From: Theropithecus gelada
Lineage: Eukaryota; Chordata; Mammalia; Primates; Cercopithecidae
Direction: 5' to 3'
Length of the DNA: 64,000 bases
NCBI RefSeq assembly: GCF_003255815.1
Contig: NC_037674.1
Coordinates: forward strand, 21,194,148-21,258,147
The notes under the pieces were generated by a model. That model was given only the letters and a program-made list of their open reading frames with translations, ran no database searches and had not been told where the DNA came from. Every line of letters starts with the position of its first letter. Position 1 is the first letter of the stretch. The position numbers and the translations under genes are program-made. Positions 21,359-33,125 of the stretch are shown in pieces.

Positions 21359-21556
21359 CAGACAGATCACTGTCCCAGAAGTCTCACTGATTTCAAGTTT
21401 GGTGAATTTTTAGCCAAATATCACTTAAGTGTGAGCTCAGAGTTTTTCTGGATTACACGAAGCTTTTCCTCATGAAGGTACATCATATAGTACAAGTTTT
21501 GTGTATTACCTCAGTAACCCTTAGAATAGTAATTTTACTTTCAAGTACCCTATCTT

Positions 21557-21841
21557 TCTTTCTTTTTTTTTTTTTTTTTGAGACAGAGTCTCACTCTGTT
21601 GCCCAGGCTGGAGTGCAGTGGTGCGATCTTGGCTCACTGCAAGCTCCGCCTCCTGGGTTCATGTCATTCTCCTGCCTCAGCCTCCCGAGTAGCTGGGACT
21701 ACAGGTGCCCGCCACCATGCCCGGCTAATGTTTTGTATTTTTAGTAGAGATGGGATTCCACCGTGTTAGCGAGGATGGTCTTGATCTCCTGACCTCGTGA
21801 TCCGCCCGCCTCGGTCTCCCAAAGTGCTGGGATTACAGGCG
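21557..21841 (-). mobile_element. Alu (antisense, Y-like), 5'-truncated
   Basis: T tail, then GAGACAGAGTCTCACTCTG to ...GGGATTACAGGCG. The last 20 or so bases of the usual antisense end are missing, so insertion was 5'-truncated. TTCAAGTACCCTATCTT (21540-21556) and TTCAGGTACCCTATCTT (21842-21858) are a 17-bp target duplication with one mismatch. Confidence 0.95.
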
Positions 21842-21858
21842 TTCAGGTACCCTATCTT

Positions 21859-23633
21859 GAACTCACTCATACAACATACACATAATGGAAGGCTAAAAAA
21901 GCTGTTTTTCATAATCTCTGGGATAAAGTGAAATGGTTTTCTCAAGTGTGTCTAAATGACCATGGAGACAGAACTCAGTTATCACTGTTTCCAATCTCCT
22001 CTCTGGACACTGCCCTTTACATAGTGGTTACCCGAACCTCAAGCCTAGGACACCCACGTAACAAAACCCAGCCACGTTCCTTTTAATATCTGTGGTAGAA
22101 CTTGGGCCTTCATTTTTTCAATTATAGTTGGGGAAAGAAAAAAGAAAATTACAAGACCAGAGAGATGAAAGAGATTCCCCGTAAGACACTTTTATTTATT
22201 TATGCAGCCTCTTCTCATCTCCCTTCTCCATCTAGATCTCCCTCCTTACTACCACTGCAGCTGAGAAAGTAATTATAGACAACACCAAAGAGCATATAAA
22301 CACTTCCAAAGCCAATTCCTGTTATAAATGAGCCTTTAGGAAGTAAAGAGCTTTGCAGCAGTTAAAAAAAGTCTCTGAACCTGGTTGGGATGTCAGGACT
22401 AAGGATTTGATCCATAAAAAGTTCCTAAACAGCTCCACAGAAATTGTAACCATATGTTTACAACGTGAAAATGCATATTTGAATTGAGATAAACCTGGCA
22501 TCCAATGCATATGCCGTTGATGCAAATAAAGCATTTTCTCGTGAATACAATTTACTTAAATGAGGAAGCGAGTTAGATGTGGTGGGGTCTCAATGTTTCA
22601 TTTTAGCAAATTGCCTTGAAGTGATACTATGATTTTAAAATTTGCTAGTGTGTCATTCTGCACCAGGTGTCCATGGGCAGGCTGTCTCAATGACTGTCAA
22701 TACAAGGAGGACCTCCCTCCTTAGGCGTGACTGTACTTTGGTTCTTCTGATTACAAGGAGATGTACATTTTAAGACATCTAGAGTCAGAGAGTAGCCAAA
22801 GGATTTTATTCAGGTTTTGTTTCCTATCAAATACTGTGTCACATTATCTTCAGATGTTATCTGTTTTGTCAGATAATTCCGTATACAGCTAGGTTCTCAG
22901 AATTCAGAACGTGGCTCTAGCACTTCTGGGATTTGGAGCTGGCTTGCATATTGGCATCTACTCTGGGGATTTTGTCTGTAGCCCATTGTGGAGACCCAGC
23001 CTTTGTGGGGGCTGTCCGATGGTTATGCTAGCAGAAAGCGGAGTAACATTCTGACCCTGTTTCATACCCTCCTTAGGCTTTTCATCTATTCAATCATAAC
23101 TTTCCTTTGCCTTATGTAGGATACCAAGGAATAGGTTTTTTCCCTCTAGTTCGTGGATTCATTTCTACCCATCCAGGTAAGTGTCAAGCAAGAAGAATTT
23201 CTAACCCAAATACATCCAGTGGGAAATCTCAAAATTTTAATAGTTTCATCTCCTAGAACAGGCATGTTTGCCTGTTTTATATCTTTGTGTATTTTGAAGA
23301 TGTACAGCAACCTTAGTAGTACTGTACTTAAAAACAGGGGTTCTACCTGCTCTGTGAGAAGGAAACACCATTATAAGATGAGGCCAAGGATGTAGACCTC
23401 TGTTTAGGGAAGTACCTTCAGGATCTTCTCATACAAAAGTAGACTCTTTGGCATTCCACCCAGTAATCACGGGAAGCAAGAAAGGCTTCAGAGATGAACT
23501 GAGTACATAGCAGGCATTCCTGGTCTGATTCATAGGGACTTATTTGCTGGGTACAGTGGTGTTTTTCAACACGTGTATCAATAGAAAATTTGAGGTATAG
23601 TAAGGCCAACAGATCAAGAGGCATTTGCCATTG
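21859..23633. other. Unassigned, apparently unique sequence
   Basis: No repeat or gene was recognised in about 1.8 kb. Short frames only. Confidence 0.5.
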
Positions 23634-23647
23634 AAAAGATAGTTCAT

Positions 23648-23933
23648 GACTGGGCATGGTGGCTCACGCCTGTAACCCCAGCACTGTGGGAGGTCGAGGT
23701 AAGGGGATCACCTGAGGTCAGGAGTTCAAGACCAGCCTGGCCAACATGGCGAAAACCCGTCTCTACTGAAAATACAAAAAATTAGCAGGGCATGGTGGTG
23801 GGTGCCTGTAATTCCAGCTACTCGGAAGGCTGAGGCAGGAGAATCGCTTGAACTCGGGAGGCAAAGGTTGCAAAGTGAGCTGAGATCACGCCATTGCACT
23901 CCAGCTAGGGCAACAAGAGTGAGACACCATCTC

Positions 23934-23964
<31 letters not shown>

Positions 23965-23968
23965 AAAG
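23648..23968 (+). mobile_element. Alu (sense) with 14-bp target duplication
   Basis: From GACTGGGCATGGTGG to a long A tail with GAAAA interruptions. AAAAGATAGTTCAT (23634-23647) and AAAAGATAGTTTAT (23969-23982) form the duplication with one mismatch. Confidence 0.95.
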
Positions 23969-23982
23969 AAAAGATAGTTTAT

Positions 23983-24569
23983 CACTCACAGTTCCCAAGA
24001 GGAGGGGACATGCCACACCATGGGGGCCTCATGGGGAAGCCCTGGGATGAGTCAGGAGGCAGAGGAAGAGGAGAGAACAGTGGCCAAGAGCCTTTGTTGT
24101 ATTTTCCTTGGGAAAAGCTTGGATGAGGCAAGGTGAACTGACTTAGGATTGGCTAGTTTAATAATTTCAATGGACTCTGAGGGTGAGAGACTATCCCTAC
24201 CTGTTTGGTATTTGACCATAGGGTAATTAGGGCGGGGGTGTAGTAGCTTGGAGTATGAGAGACCAGTAAGAGAGGTGGTTTGGGGCTGTGAGCTCTGGGT
24301 TGGTTGTTTTTTATTTGAAAAGCATAACCTGGGAGGGGGACTTCTCCAGATAAAGGGAGTGGGGGTGTCAGTTGACAAAGGAGGCAGGAGGATGAGGCAA
24401 CGTGACTCAGACATGTTATTGGGTTTTCTAGAATGAGGTGTGTTTGACATATGCATGTAGGACAGATACGAAAATATCAAGTTTACAGAAGTTAGGCATG
24501 TGGTTAATACAAGTGGCTAAAAGCCAACATTCTAGAATCAAACTGCTTGATTTCTTAATATGTAATAAT
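23983..24569. other. Unassigned block, possibly an old LTR
   Basis: Contains CACTCACAGTTCCCAAGAGG, CCAAGAGCCTTTGTTG and GGATTGGCTAGTTTAATAA, which feel like an old LTR, but I cannot name it. It holds a 142-codon minus-strand open frame (24052-24480) with no domain I recognise. Confidence 0.3.
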
Positions 24570-24875
24570 GGCCTGGTGTGGTGGCTCATGCCTGAAATCC
24601 CAGCACTTTGGGAGGTTGAGGCAGGCAGATTGCCTGAGCTCAGGAGTTCAAGACCAGCTCTGGGCAATGTGGTGAAACCCCGTCTCTACTAAAATACAAA
24701 ACATTAGCCAGGCGTGGTGGTGTGCACCTGTAGTCCCACCTACTCGGGAGGCTGAGGGAGGAGAACTGCTTGAACCTGGGAGGAGGAGATTGCAGTGAGC
24801 CAAGATCATACCACTGCACTCCAGCCTGGGCAGCAGAGTAAGACTCCATCTTCAAAAAAAAAAAAAAAAAAAAAA
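24570..24875 (+). mobile_element. Alu (sense)
   Basis: From GGCCTGGTGTGGTGG to an A run ending at 24875. Short similar flanks GTAATAAT / GTAATAAC suggest a target duplication. Confidence 0.94.
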
Positions 24876-24904
24876 CCAGTAATAACACCCCCACCCACCA
24901 TATG

Positions 24905-25035
24905 ATGGGCCTGAGAAAGGTATTAAGCAGGGCACATATTATAACCCATTTACTCCTTATAATAACTCAAGGGCACAGGTACTATTATCAGTCTCATTTT
25001 ACATATGGGATCAGTGAGGCCCAGAGAGGTTAATA
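24905..25035 (-). repeat. MIR (antisense)
   Basis: CCCATTTACTCCTTATAATAAC, GTACTATTATCAGTCTCATT and GAGGCCCAGAGAGGTTAA follow the antisense MIR order. Confidence 0.65.
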
Positions 25036-25110
25036 TATGAAGTGCTTAGAATAGTGCCTGACATCCAATAAATGCCAAATAAGTGTTCGCTACTATTATT
25101 CTTACTATTA
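25036..25110 (+). repeat. MIR 3' end (sense)
   Basis: GTGCTTAGAATAGTGCCTGACATCC then AATAAATGCC is the sense MIR 3' part, directly abutting the antisense MIR. The junction may reflect insertion or rearrangement. Confidence 0.6.
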
Positions 25111-26730
25111 TCATTGTTGGCATTTTTCAGGGATCCAAGCCAGTCATGGTTAATCTGCTCACGCACATCTGATGGGTAAAGCCAGTGCCTCTGCAATTTG
25201 AATGATTTGGATTACAGAGTCAAGTTCATGTTCTTTTTTGGCAGGAGGATGCCAAACTATACAACAAAGAGTTGCCGAACATTTCTCTGGAGCGAACAAA
25301 TAGTGCGATGGATGGAACTAACTGGATCACCAACCTGTGAGAGAGGCTGGTTCACTGGCCTTGGCCTCCTCAGGCCTTGACATTAATTCATTGGGTAAGG
25401 CTCTGGTGGCCCAGCCAGGGGTTCTTCCTTTGCTGTTTCTAAGTGAGAAGCTCTTCCCTCTGGCCTTGGCCTGGAAACTGAACTCACTTTCCTTTGACCT
25501 CCTCCACCCTCCAAAGTCAAGTCTTAACAAAACAACATATTCCCCAGGCAGGCTTTTAGAGTACAAAAAACCCTGCTAAACTGTGGTCTTGAGGATGTCA
25601 TGAATGGAACAAGGTGGACATCTCTCATGGCGTGCTGAAAGACAAGTAGTGCACAGATACAAGTATGCATTAGGCAAACACAGTATCAAAGTGTGGAATT
25701 TAGGACCCAAATCTCAGTTCTGATGACCTAGCCTATCCTTGGCCTTTTGTCCTTATTCAGCTTTCCAGGAAGTTTTAAAAGTGTTCTGAAATGCTGCTTC
25801 TCTTTGTTTCATTTGAGTCACATGGGTAATCTTTGGCTACTGAGGAAGCACAACCTTTCTGAACAACAACCTCTGATAACTTAATAACTTTTTTCTCCTC
25901 TAACCATCCTCTTTGTTACCATTGCTGTTTGTGAATGAAAGGTATTTTTAGGTTTCCTGGGCATGCTGCTTGCTTATCTAACCGAACATGTACATATTAA
26001 CCCGACTACATGGTCCACCGACTTCGCACTTCAATATTGTTCAGCTGATAGTTGGGTTCAATAGGTGGAGGAAATGGGTACAAGGATGTCATTTTCAGCA
26101 GGAACAGCTGAAGCAATTTGGATGACTTGTGTTTCTGTGTTCAAACAGTATAGGCTAAACCTGCCTCTGCACGAGCTCACAGATAACAGGGTGAGTGACC
26201 CTGAGGGGACTGCTCTAGGATAACAATGTTTCACAGATCTGATTACAAGGAATTCTTGACAATGACTAATCAGGACAATAGAAGCTGTTTCCAGCAACTA
26301 CTAATGTAGTAATCACTCTTCCCGATGAAAGTACCAAATTGTTCTGCAAACCGGTGAGCTGAGCTCTGTGGAAACAGATCATGTATTTTGAGAGGCATAA
26401 CTTGAGAGCATCTGGTAGCACCCCTAGTTTTATTTCCTCCACAGCAATGTTTTAAACAAAGGTGCCCTGGCTCCTAGATCCTGTGGAGGAGTTCTTCAAT
26501 CTAGTCCTTGAGAAGGCATAAAAAGAAGCAATGAGCCAAAAACAAACCCAAAAACCTCTCTTTAAAAAGAGCAAAAAAGATCTTTGTACCTAGCCTATGA
26601 AATTATTCTTGACTTAGGGAGGCCATTAGTTCTGGGACTCAATGTGTGAAGATGGCTTAGAACATAGAAAAAAATGCCTTTCTTGTGTTGCTAGAATATT
26701 AACATTTGCAACTCCTTGGCAATCTTTTTT
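25111..26730. other. Unassigned, apparently unique sequence
   Basis: No repeat or gene was recognised. Opposed frames of about 80 codons at 25327-25579 overlap on the two strands and show no domain. Confidence 0.5.
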
Positions 26731-26745
26731 AAGATTCACAAGCCT

Positions 26746-27048
26746 GGCCGGGCGTGGTGGCTCAAGCCTGTAATCCCAGCACTTTGGGAGGCCGAGACGG
26801 GCGCATCACGAGGTCAGGAGATCGAGACCATCCTGACTAATCCGGTGAAACCCCGTCTCTACTAAAAAATACAAAAAACTAGCTGGTCGAGGTGGCGGGC
26901 GCCTGTAGTCCTGGCTACTCGGGAGGCTGAGGCAGGAGAATGGCGTAAACCCGGGAGGCGGAGCTTGCAGTGAGCTGAGATCGCGCCACTGCACTCCAGC
27001 CTGGGTGACAGAGCGATACTCCGTCTCAAAAAAAAAAAAAAAAAAAAA
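26746..27048 (+). mobile_element. AluY-type (sense), 14-bp target duplication
   Basis: GGCCGGGCGTGGTGG start, GAGATCGAGACCATCCTGAC, and GGCGGAGCTTGCAGTGAG point to the Y lineage. AAGATTCACAAGCC is exact at 26731-26744 and 27047-27060. Low divergence and a perfect duplication mark it as one of the younger insertions here. Confidence 0.95.
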
Positions 27049-27329
27049 GATTCACAAGCCAGAATTGAAGTCCAAGTTCTACTCTAGCTAGCTGGGTGAA
27101 CTTTAGCAAACCATTGATTTTCCTTGGAGGTCCAGTTCCTTCATCAAGCATTCATTTAACTCACTTTTTAAAAAATAAAATTGAAACCAGCTCAGTTGTC
27201 CCACAGAACTGATGTTTATGGTTTCTTTTGAATAAACATAGAAATTGACCCCCTCCACCCAGTCTTAAAACTTGAGAAAGTTGCATTTGTCTTGTCTGAG
27301 TTCTTTTCTCAGGAAACCAATCATCAGTC

Positions 27330-27640
27330 CTCCCAGATAGTATCAAGGAACTGAAATGCACCAGACGACCACATCCAGATAACCAGAAGCCGAAGCCCTC
27401 ATTCCTCATGATTTCCTTACTCCTCCCTAATTCCTGTTTACCTGCGTGCAGTTACAGTTCTTCCCTGCTATATAAACACCCAGTTTTAGTCAGTCAGGAA
27501 GATGGATTTGAGACTGATACCCTATTCTCCTCAGCTGTAGCACCCAGATAAATCCTTCTTCCATGGCAATACTCATTGTCTCAGTGATTGGCTTTCTGTG
27601 TGCTGAGCAATAGGACCTAGATTCTGCAGTTACCTCTATA
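27330..27640 (+). mobile_element. Probable ERV1-type LTR fragment
   Basis: CTGCTATATAAACACCC (TATA box at about 27469), a GATAAAT polyadenylation-like signal near 27548 and CATTGTCTCAGTGATTGGC resemble an ERV1 LTR U3-R-U5 order in sense. The boundaries and subfamily are unsure. Confidence 0.45.
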
Positions 27641-27699
27641 CTTCCAAGTTGGGAGTCAAAGGACAAAAAAAAGTTTGCTTTACATTTTTGTACCCTTAT

Positions 27700-28169
27700 T
27701 GTGTCCGGAGTTTGTTCCTTCCAGTGGGTTCGTGGTCTTGCTGACTTCAAGAATGAAGCCGTGGACCTTCATGGTGAGTGTTACAGCTCTTAAAGGTGGC
27801 ATGGACCCAAAGAGTGAGCAGCAGCAAGATTTATTATGAGGAGCAAAAGAACAAAGATGCCACACCATGGAACCCCTTCCGAGTGGGTTGCCACTGCTGG
27901 CTGGGGTGGCCAGCTTTTATTTCCTCATTTGTCCCCATCCATGTCCTGCTGATAGTTCCATTTTACAGAGTACTGATTGGTCCATTTTATAGATTGCTGA
28001 TTAGTCCATTTTACAGTGTGCTGATTGGTCCATTTTACAAACCTCTAGCTAGCTACAGAGTGCTGATTGGTGCATTTTTACAGAGCACTGATTGGTGCAT
28101 TTTACAAACCTCTTGTAAGAAAAGTTCTCCAAGTCCCCACTCGACCCAGGAAGTCCAGCTGGCTTCTCA
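27700..28169 (-). mobile_element. LTR12 (HERV-9 family) solo LTR
   Basis: The plus strand begins TGTGTCCGGAGTTTG and ends CAGCTGGCTTCTCA, the mirror of the LTR12 start TGAGAAGCCAGCTGG. It is flanked on both sides by TTAT (27696-27699, 28170-28173), an exact 4-bp ERV1 duplication. At 470 bp it is shorter than most LTR12 copies, with few copies of the internal repeat. A 183-codon plus-strand open frame running through it is not a gene. No internal retroviral region follows, so it is a solo LTR. Confidence 0.93.
27976..28095 (-). promoter_or_regulatory. CCAAT-box array of LTR12
   Basis: Four CCAAT boxes on the minus strand (ATTGG on plus at 27976, 28024, 28066 and 28091) and one mutated copy (ATTAG at 28000) recur every 24-42 bp. 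LTR12 elements are known to bind NF-Y at such repeats and to act as promoters or enhancers. Function here is inferred. Confidence 0.75.
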
Positions 28170-28173
28170 TTAT

Positions 28174-31001
28174 TATGATGAAAATGAAAAAACTTATGAA
28201 TATATCATCTTGATGGGTTACAGTTATTTAATACAGTCTGGAATTGGCAACCTGACTTTTTGTCTATGTTCAAAGGAAAATAGTCTACTACACTTTTTAT
28301 TTAAATTCCAAAAATCACCCACTCTATAAGTTTACTAAGGAATCAGGCTACCCTCTGTAGCCTGAAATTCAATATTTGAAATTGGGGCTGTAATGGAAAA
28401 TTACAGCAATTGATAAAAAAGTTTCATGTTACTATTATTATCCCTTTAAACTGTCCTCAGACAGTTCAGTGATGCTTTTTAGAAGTGGCAGCCAACTTTG
28501 AGTCTTGTCTCAATCTTTATTTGAAGTCATAAAATGTGACATTATAAATTCAGAAATTAAACAGCATTGCTAATACAGAAGTACTTCTGAAGGTGGTACA
28601 TGCATGCTAATTATCATCCTTAAAATAATCCCCCAGACACCAAACATTTTCTGAAATAGCTCAGTTATAATAAATACATCTGCAAATCATCTTTTATGGG
28701 TATGATTCATGTGTGCACACATTTTTGACAGTGCGATAAGATGTACGGAGTAGGAGTACATTTCCATTCTTTCTGAACATTTCTGGCCACCAGAGAGAAC
28801 TAGGTAGTCCTGGTGAATGTCGAGTACCTTACATCTTTGGTATTCTATAATAGATAAGAGGTGGATTCGTGAATTAGTAACTTTATTTCTCTGAGACATA
28901 CAATGTCCCAATTTGAGGAACTTTTTTTACTTACACACTGAGATTGTCTCGGGCACATGTGGAATTGGGGTTCCCCACCTTGATTCCATTTGAAGACCCA
29001 GGAGAGCCCTCAGCTCTGTTTTGCCTATCTACTTGAACTTCTGAAATTTTATAGTTAGAGGTGCAGTATTTGGATAGACTATCCACATCCACACAGGTGT
29101 CTTCTTTTTAAAATGCATTTACTGTGCAGGATGAGATTTAAAATACAGATATCTTGACATACAGATATCTAGGTAAGAGACACCTGCAAGGTAAGAGACA
29201 TTAATCTGTCAGACAATAAAATCTTAGTATAAATAAATTTTCAAAAGTTAGAACAAATGAATAATTGATGGGCAATGACTTTTAGCCTTGAAGATTATAT
29301 TGCTTTGAGGATTCTGAGTTCTGTCTTCCACTAAGAGTATCTGTCATGGGTTTGGAGAGAAGAAAGTATGGCATTCAGGTGAATTTTTGGTGCACAAGAC
29401 CTAGATATTTTGGTGATGGATGAATGGTTTATTTTTAAATAAAAATTGGGACAAAAAGTCTGGCAAGATTTTTTTGTTGTTTCTGGGTCTAAGAGGGAAT
29501 ACAAGAGACAAAATTTAGATATGGACATAATGCAATTTCCAGCATAATTTTATGATTTATAGGAACAATTGAACATTTAAAATGAAGACTGCCCTGAAAA
29601 ATTTCATGGTCAAGAAAGTATGCTGGCTTAGCTGGGCCCGCAGCAGTAAGGGAGTGGACATTCTGAGGCAAGGATGGTGAAAGGGAGGGAAGGAAGGAGC
29701 CTTTCAGATGTGACATTGTCTGGGAAGTGCAGGCATGGGCAGGTGAATCAGTTGTTATATGAAATGCTTATGTTGACACATATCCCACTGTAGCCCCTAA
29801 AACTGTTCACAAGTTGGCTTCTGTCCCCATGTAGGCAAAATTTCCACTCTTTAGGCTGTGAAGGGAGTTGTCTCCTCCAGAGAGACCCTGGCCTTTAAAA
29901 GAACACAAATGATTTTATTATGGATAACCAAATTAGAGATAATACTGTTAACCCCATCTGAGAAAAACAAACCAAAACAAACCAAAGCTGGAGGGGCAGG
30001 AGTGGTCATTTGAAATGATTTTCTTCTTATTAATTTCTTGGGTCATTTAGGAACTTGCAAAATTTTGAACCACTCAACCCTGGTCCTTGGCTTCCCTAGG
30101 CTATTGCTGAAATTTCCCTCGTACACACTTCTTTTTTTCTAGTCACCCAGGGGTGCCATTTTAGTGCAGAGCAGAGCCAAGAAGGTTAGCACACTAAATA
30201 TCAAAAGCAGTCCCCAGGAGCTATCACAAACCTCCTCCCAGGTTTGTGGCTTTGGGAGGAGAAGAAATAAAGCGGCTATCTCCACGTTAGCACTGACTTT
30301 CATGTCTCCCTTCTTTAACTGCTTCCTCCTGGGCTACTGACCCTAGTGACCCATCAAAGCCTGGGTGCAATGTTACCTGGCATTCTTCTTGCTCTTTTCC
30401 TATGGGTGCTCAGGCCAGCAGCTGAAACTATTTGCCCCAAGTGCTTAGCTTGTCCCAACATTCTGACGCCATGCTCATAGCCGATGCTACGTGAGTAAGT
30501 GCACAGGGAGTCAGGATCGTGCTAGCTGGGCCATCCGCTGGTCTCAGAGTTCTTAGAGAACATTCTTCAGCTTCGGCTTGACTTCTTGTCCTCCTGATCA
30601 GAGGAATGACACCTCCTCTCTCAGATGGTTCCTTGCTCTGGAAAGAATGGAGAACTAACATCAAAACCTGATGATTATTCACCCCTTGGGATTCTGACTT
30701 AAAGAATTTCTTAGGTTGTGGGTGGCACGTATTGGTGCAGGGAGTATTTCCTTTTCTATGTCTCCTTAGCAGGAGACATCAGATGTTTGGTCTTCTCCAA
30801 GAAGGGTGGCTGGGGAAAATTAGCGCAGCCTTCTGAATAGGTGTGTGATTGATTTGGTGGTACTAGCTCTTGATTCTACTTATAATGCCTGTAATTTTTG
30901 AAAAATCTTCTACCTTCCAGTAAAGAAAACTTCCATTTCCCACATGGAAATTATCTTCTACTTCTCATTTATGATGCTATAGTTTTCCGTCTCTCCATGT
31001 T
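28174..31001. other. Unassigned, apparently unique sequence
   Basis: About 2.8 kb with no repeat family or coding signature recognised. Open frames are short (under 90 codons). Confidence 0.5.
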
Positions 31002-31018
31002 CCACTCCCCAGCTTCTT

Positions 31019-31638
31019 TCTTTCTTTCTTTTTTTTTTTTTTTTTTTTTGAGACGGAGTCTGGCTCTGTCGCCCAGGCTGGATTGCAGTGGCCCGATCTC
31101 GGCTCACTGCAAGCTCCGCCTCCCGGGTTCACGCCATTCTCCTGCCTCAGCCTCCGGAGTAGCTGGGACTACAGGCGCCCGCCACCACGCCCGGCTAGTT
31201 TTTTGTATCTTTTAGTAGAGACGGGGTTTCATCGTGTTAGCCAGGATGGTCTCGATCGCCTGACCTCGTGATCCGCCCGTCTCGGCCTCCCAAAGTGCTG
31301 GGATTACAGGCTTGAGCCACCGCACCCGGCCTCTTTCTTTCTTTCTTTATGTTTTGAGACAGAGTTTTGTTCTTGTTGCCTAGGCTGGAGTGCAGTGGCG
31401 TGATTTCAGCTCACTGCAACCTCCACCTTCTGGGTTCAAGCAATTCTCCTGCCTCAGCCTCCCGAGTAGCTGAGATTATAGGTGCCCGCCACCTTGCTTG
31501 GCTAATTTTTTGTATTTTTAGTAGAGACAGGGTTTCATCATGTTGGCCAGGCTGGTCTTGAACTCCTAACCTCAGGTGATCCACCCATCTCAGCCTCCCA
31601 AAGTGCTGGGATTATAGGCGTGAGCCACCACGCCCAGC
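31019..31638 (-). mobile_element. Older Alu (antisense) split by a younger AluY
   Basis: Alu body 31354-31638 (GAGACAGAGTTTTGTTCTTG ... CACCACGCCCAGC) with a TTTC-rich tail that continues on the far side of the AluY at 31029-31331. CCACTCCCCAGCTTCTT (31002-31018) and CCACTCTCCAACTTCTT (31639-31655) bracket the whole composite and are this element's 17-bp target duplication with two mismatches. Confidence 0.93.
31029..31331 (-). mobile_element. AluY-type inserted in the tail of another Alu
   Basis: A T run of about 21, then GAGACGGAGTCTGGCTCTG through CAAGCTCCGCCTCCCGGG to ...CGCACCCGGCC. CTTTCTTTCTTTC on both sides serves as its target. A young type by its many intact CpG sites. Confidence 0.95.
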
Positions 31639-31655
31639 CCACTCTCCAACTTCTT

Positions 31656-32139
31656 ATGTCCATTTTCCTAGACCACTTCTAGAGATGATAGCACATAGAT
31701 CTCAAAACAGTTTTAAAATCTTGAGTTATTAGTTTAAAACAGCACTAGGAGAACTTACAGGTACTTACCTTGTCATAACCTGGTTCAGCTTGTCCTGGGC
31801 TCTGTGCCATTGTGGAATGCTTTCTGTTTCCTCCTGAGTCATTAGGTCTCTCCTTTTGACTTGTCTGAATCAGGTCTGCCCTCAGTGGCAAGTCAACACC
31901 TGTCTCCCTTTCTCAGGGTACAGTCAGACTGTAGATTATGTCTTAACTCAAGTATGCCTTGAGAACAAGATTCCCATAGAGTAAAAAAAAATCATTTGGG
32001 AAAGAGATAATGGGAAAAGAAGATGAACAGATGCCTCTCTTGGGGTGGAGAAGAGAGAGAAATCAGAAAACATACATGGGAGAAAACTACTTTTTTAAGA
32101 GCTGGTTTTCTTGGACAATAAATAGTTTTATGAAACGAG
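31656..32139. other. Unassigned sequence
   Basis: No gene or repeat family was recognised. Confidence 0.5.
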
Positions 32140-32345
32140 TTTACTTGAAATCACATGACCTTGGTTCAAACTTTGGCTCTACTACTTATTGCTGTGTGAC
32201 TTTGGACAAGTCACTTAACCTCTCTGGCCTCGGGTTTTTAATCTGTACAATAAGGACAATAATATCCAATTTTTGGGAGGTTGTGAGAATTCAAGTTTCA
32301 AGTGTTGAGAATAGTGCTTGACACATAGTAACTACTCAACAAACA
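32140..32345 (+). repeat. MIR (sense), nearly full length
   Basis: TTGGTTCAAACTTTGGCTCTAC, GTGTGACTTTGGACAAGTCAC, TTAACCTCTCTGGCCTC and GTGCTTGACACATAGTAACTAC appear in the sense MIR order, including the conserved core. Confidence 0.88.
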
Positions 32346-33047
32346 TTAATTTTTAAAAAGCCATATGTTTTTGGACCAAATTTGCCAATGTTAAAATGAC
32401 CATAACAATGATAACAATATTCACAAATCAATGCCTAGAGTAATCTGGAGTTGGAGGTGCATGTTTACAGGCCTGGTTCTCAGGCAAGTCCAGGAACCTA
32501 GAAGTTAATTCTTCTTCTGCAAATGCTGGGGCAATGGGAAGTGGACAAAGCAGATGAGGTTTCCAGGCCACAGTCAGTTGGCAATCCCTGCCCTGGTACA
32601 TAGAGGACGGTGTGATGTCTGTTTACTGTGTGCTCAAGAAAGGAATTCCAGCCTGGCTTTCTTTCAGCTTGGTGCTAACCATCTGGAGAGGAATAGTTTA
32701 AGAAAAGGTATAAAGTACCAGTACTTTTCAACAGAGCTATGAGAACCCACTTGCTAAAAATTCATCTTGTCTAATAATTACATTTTGCAAAACTCTGCAG
32801 AGCTGTGATGGTCCCCGTGGTTAGTACATCCTCTAACACAAACAGACCCAAGCAGACAAGAAGGCTGGGCCTGATGCAGGACATTTGGCCAGAGCTGCCA
32901 AGTCAAAGTGAGCTTTGTGTCCAGCCTGCTGGCTCATTAGGGGTGTAGCTGCTGCATGCTGGTTCATTAGGGGTATAGCTTCGCGTCCAGGTTCCCTGGG
33001 CTCTTCAGGACGGAGAGGCAACATAGTGAATAGGACAGGACACTGGC
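32346..33047. other. Unassigned sequence with a two-copy tandem unit
   Basis: Apart from the 30-bp period duplication near 32928, nothing was recognised. Confidence 0.45.
32928..32980. repeat. Two-copy tandem duplication, 30-bp period
   Basis: GCTGGCTCATTAGGGG then TGTAGCT (32928-32950) recurs as GCTGGTTCATTAGGGG then TATAGCT (32958-32980), with two differences over 23 bp. Confidence 0.75.
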
Positions 33048-33125
33048 CTAGTGGGAGATGTTTGGGTCATGGGGGTGGATCTCTCATGAATGGCTTGGTG
33101 CTGTTCCAAGACTAGAACCAAGAGT
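33048..33125 (+). mobile_element. MST-type LTR fragment
   Basis: GCCTAGTGGGAGATGTTTGGGTCATGGGGG and the downstream CCAAGACTAGAACCAAGAGTGA match the 5' half of the LTR at 34022. Only about 80 bp survive. Confidence 0.7.

Noticed and set aside
21224..21475. Lys/Arg-rich 83-codon frame resembling a nuclear localisation or histone-like protein
   Set aside because: Produced by the polypurine GAAA/GGAA tract.
27778..28329. 183-codon plus-strand open frame
   Set aside because: Runs antisense through LTR12, with its internal repeats giving the repetitive Val/Ile/Phe pattern.
32554..33115. Possible small exon or CpG-rich promoter near 32980
   Set aside because: Only a few CpGs and no supporting signal. 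Short opposed frames are at chance level.
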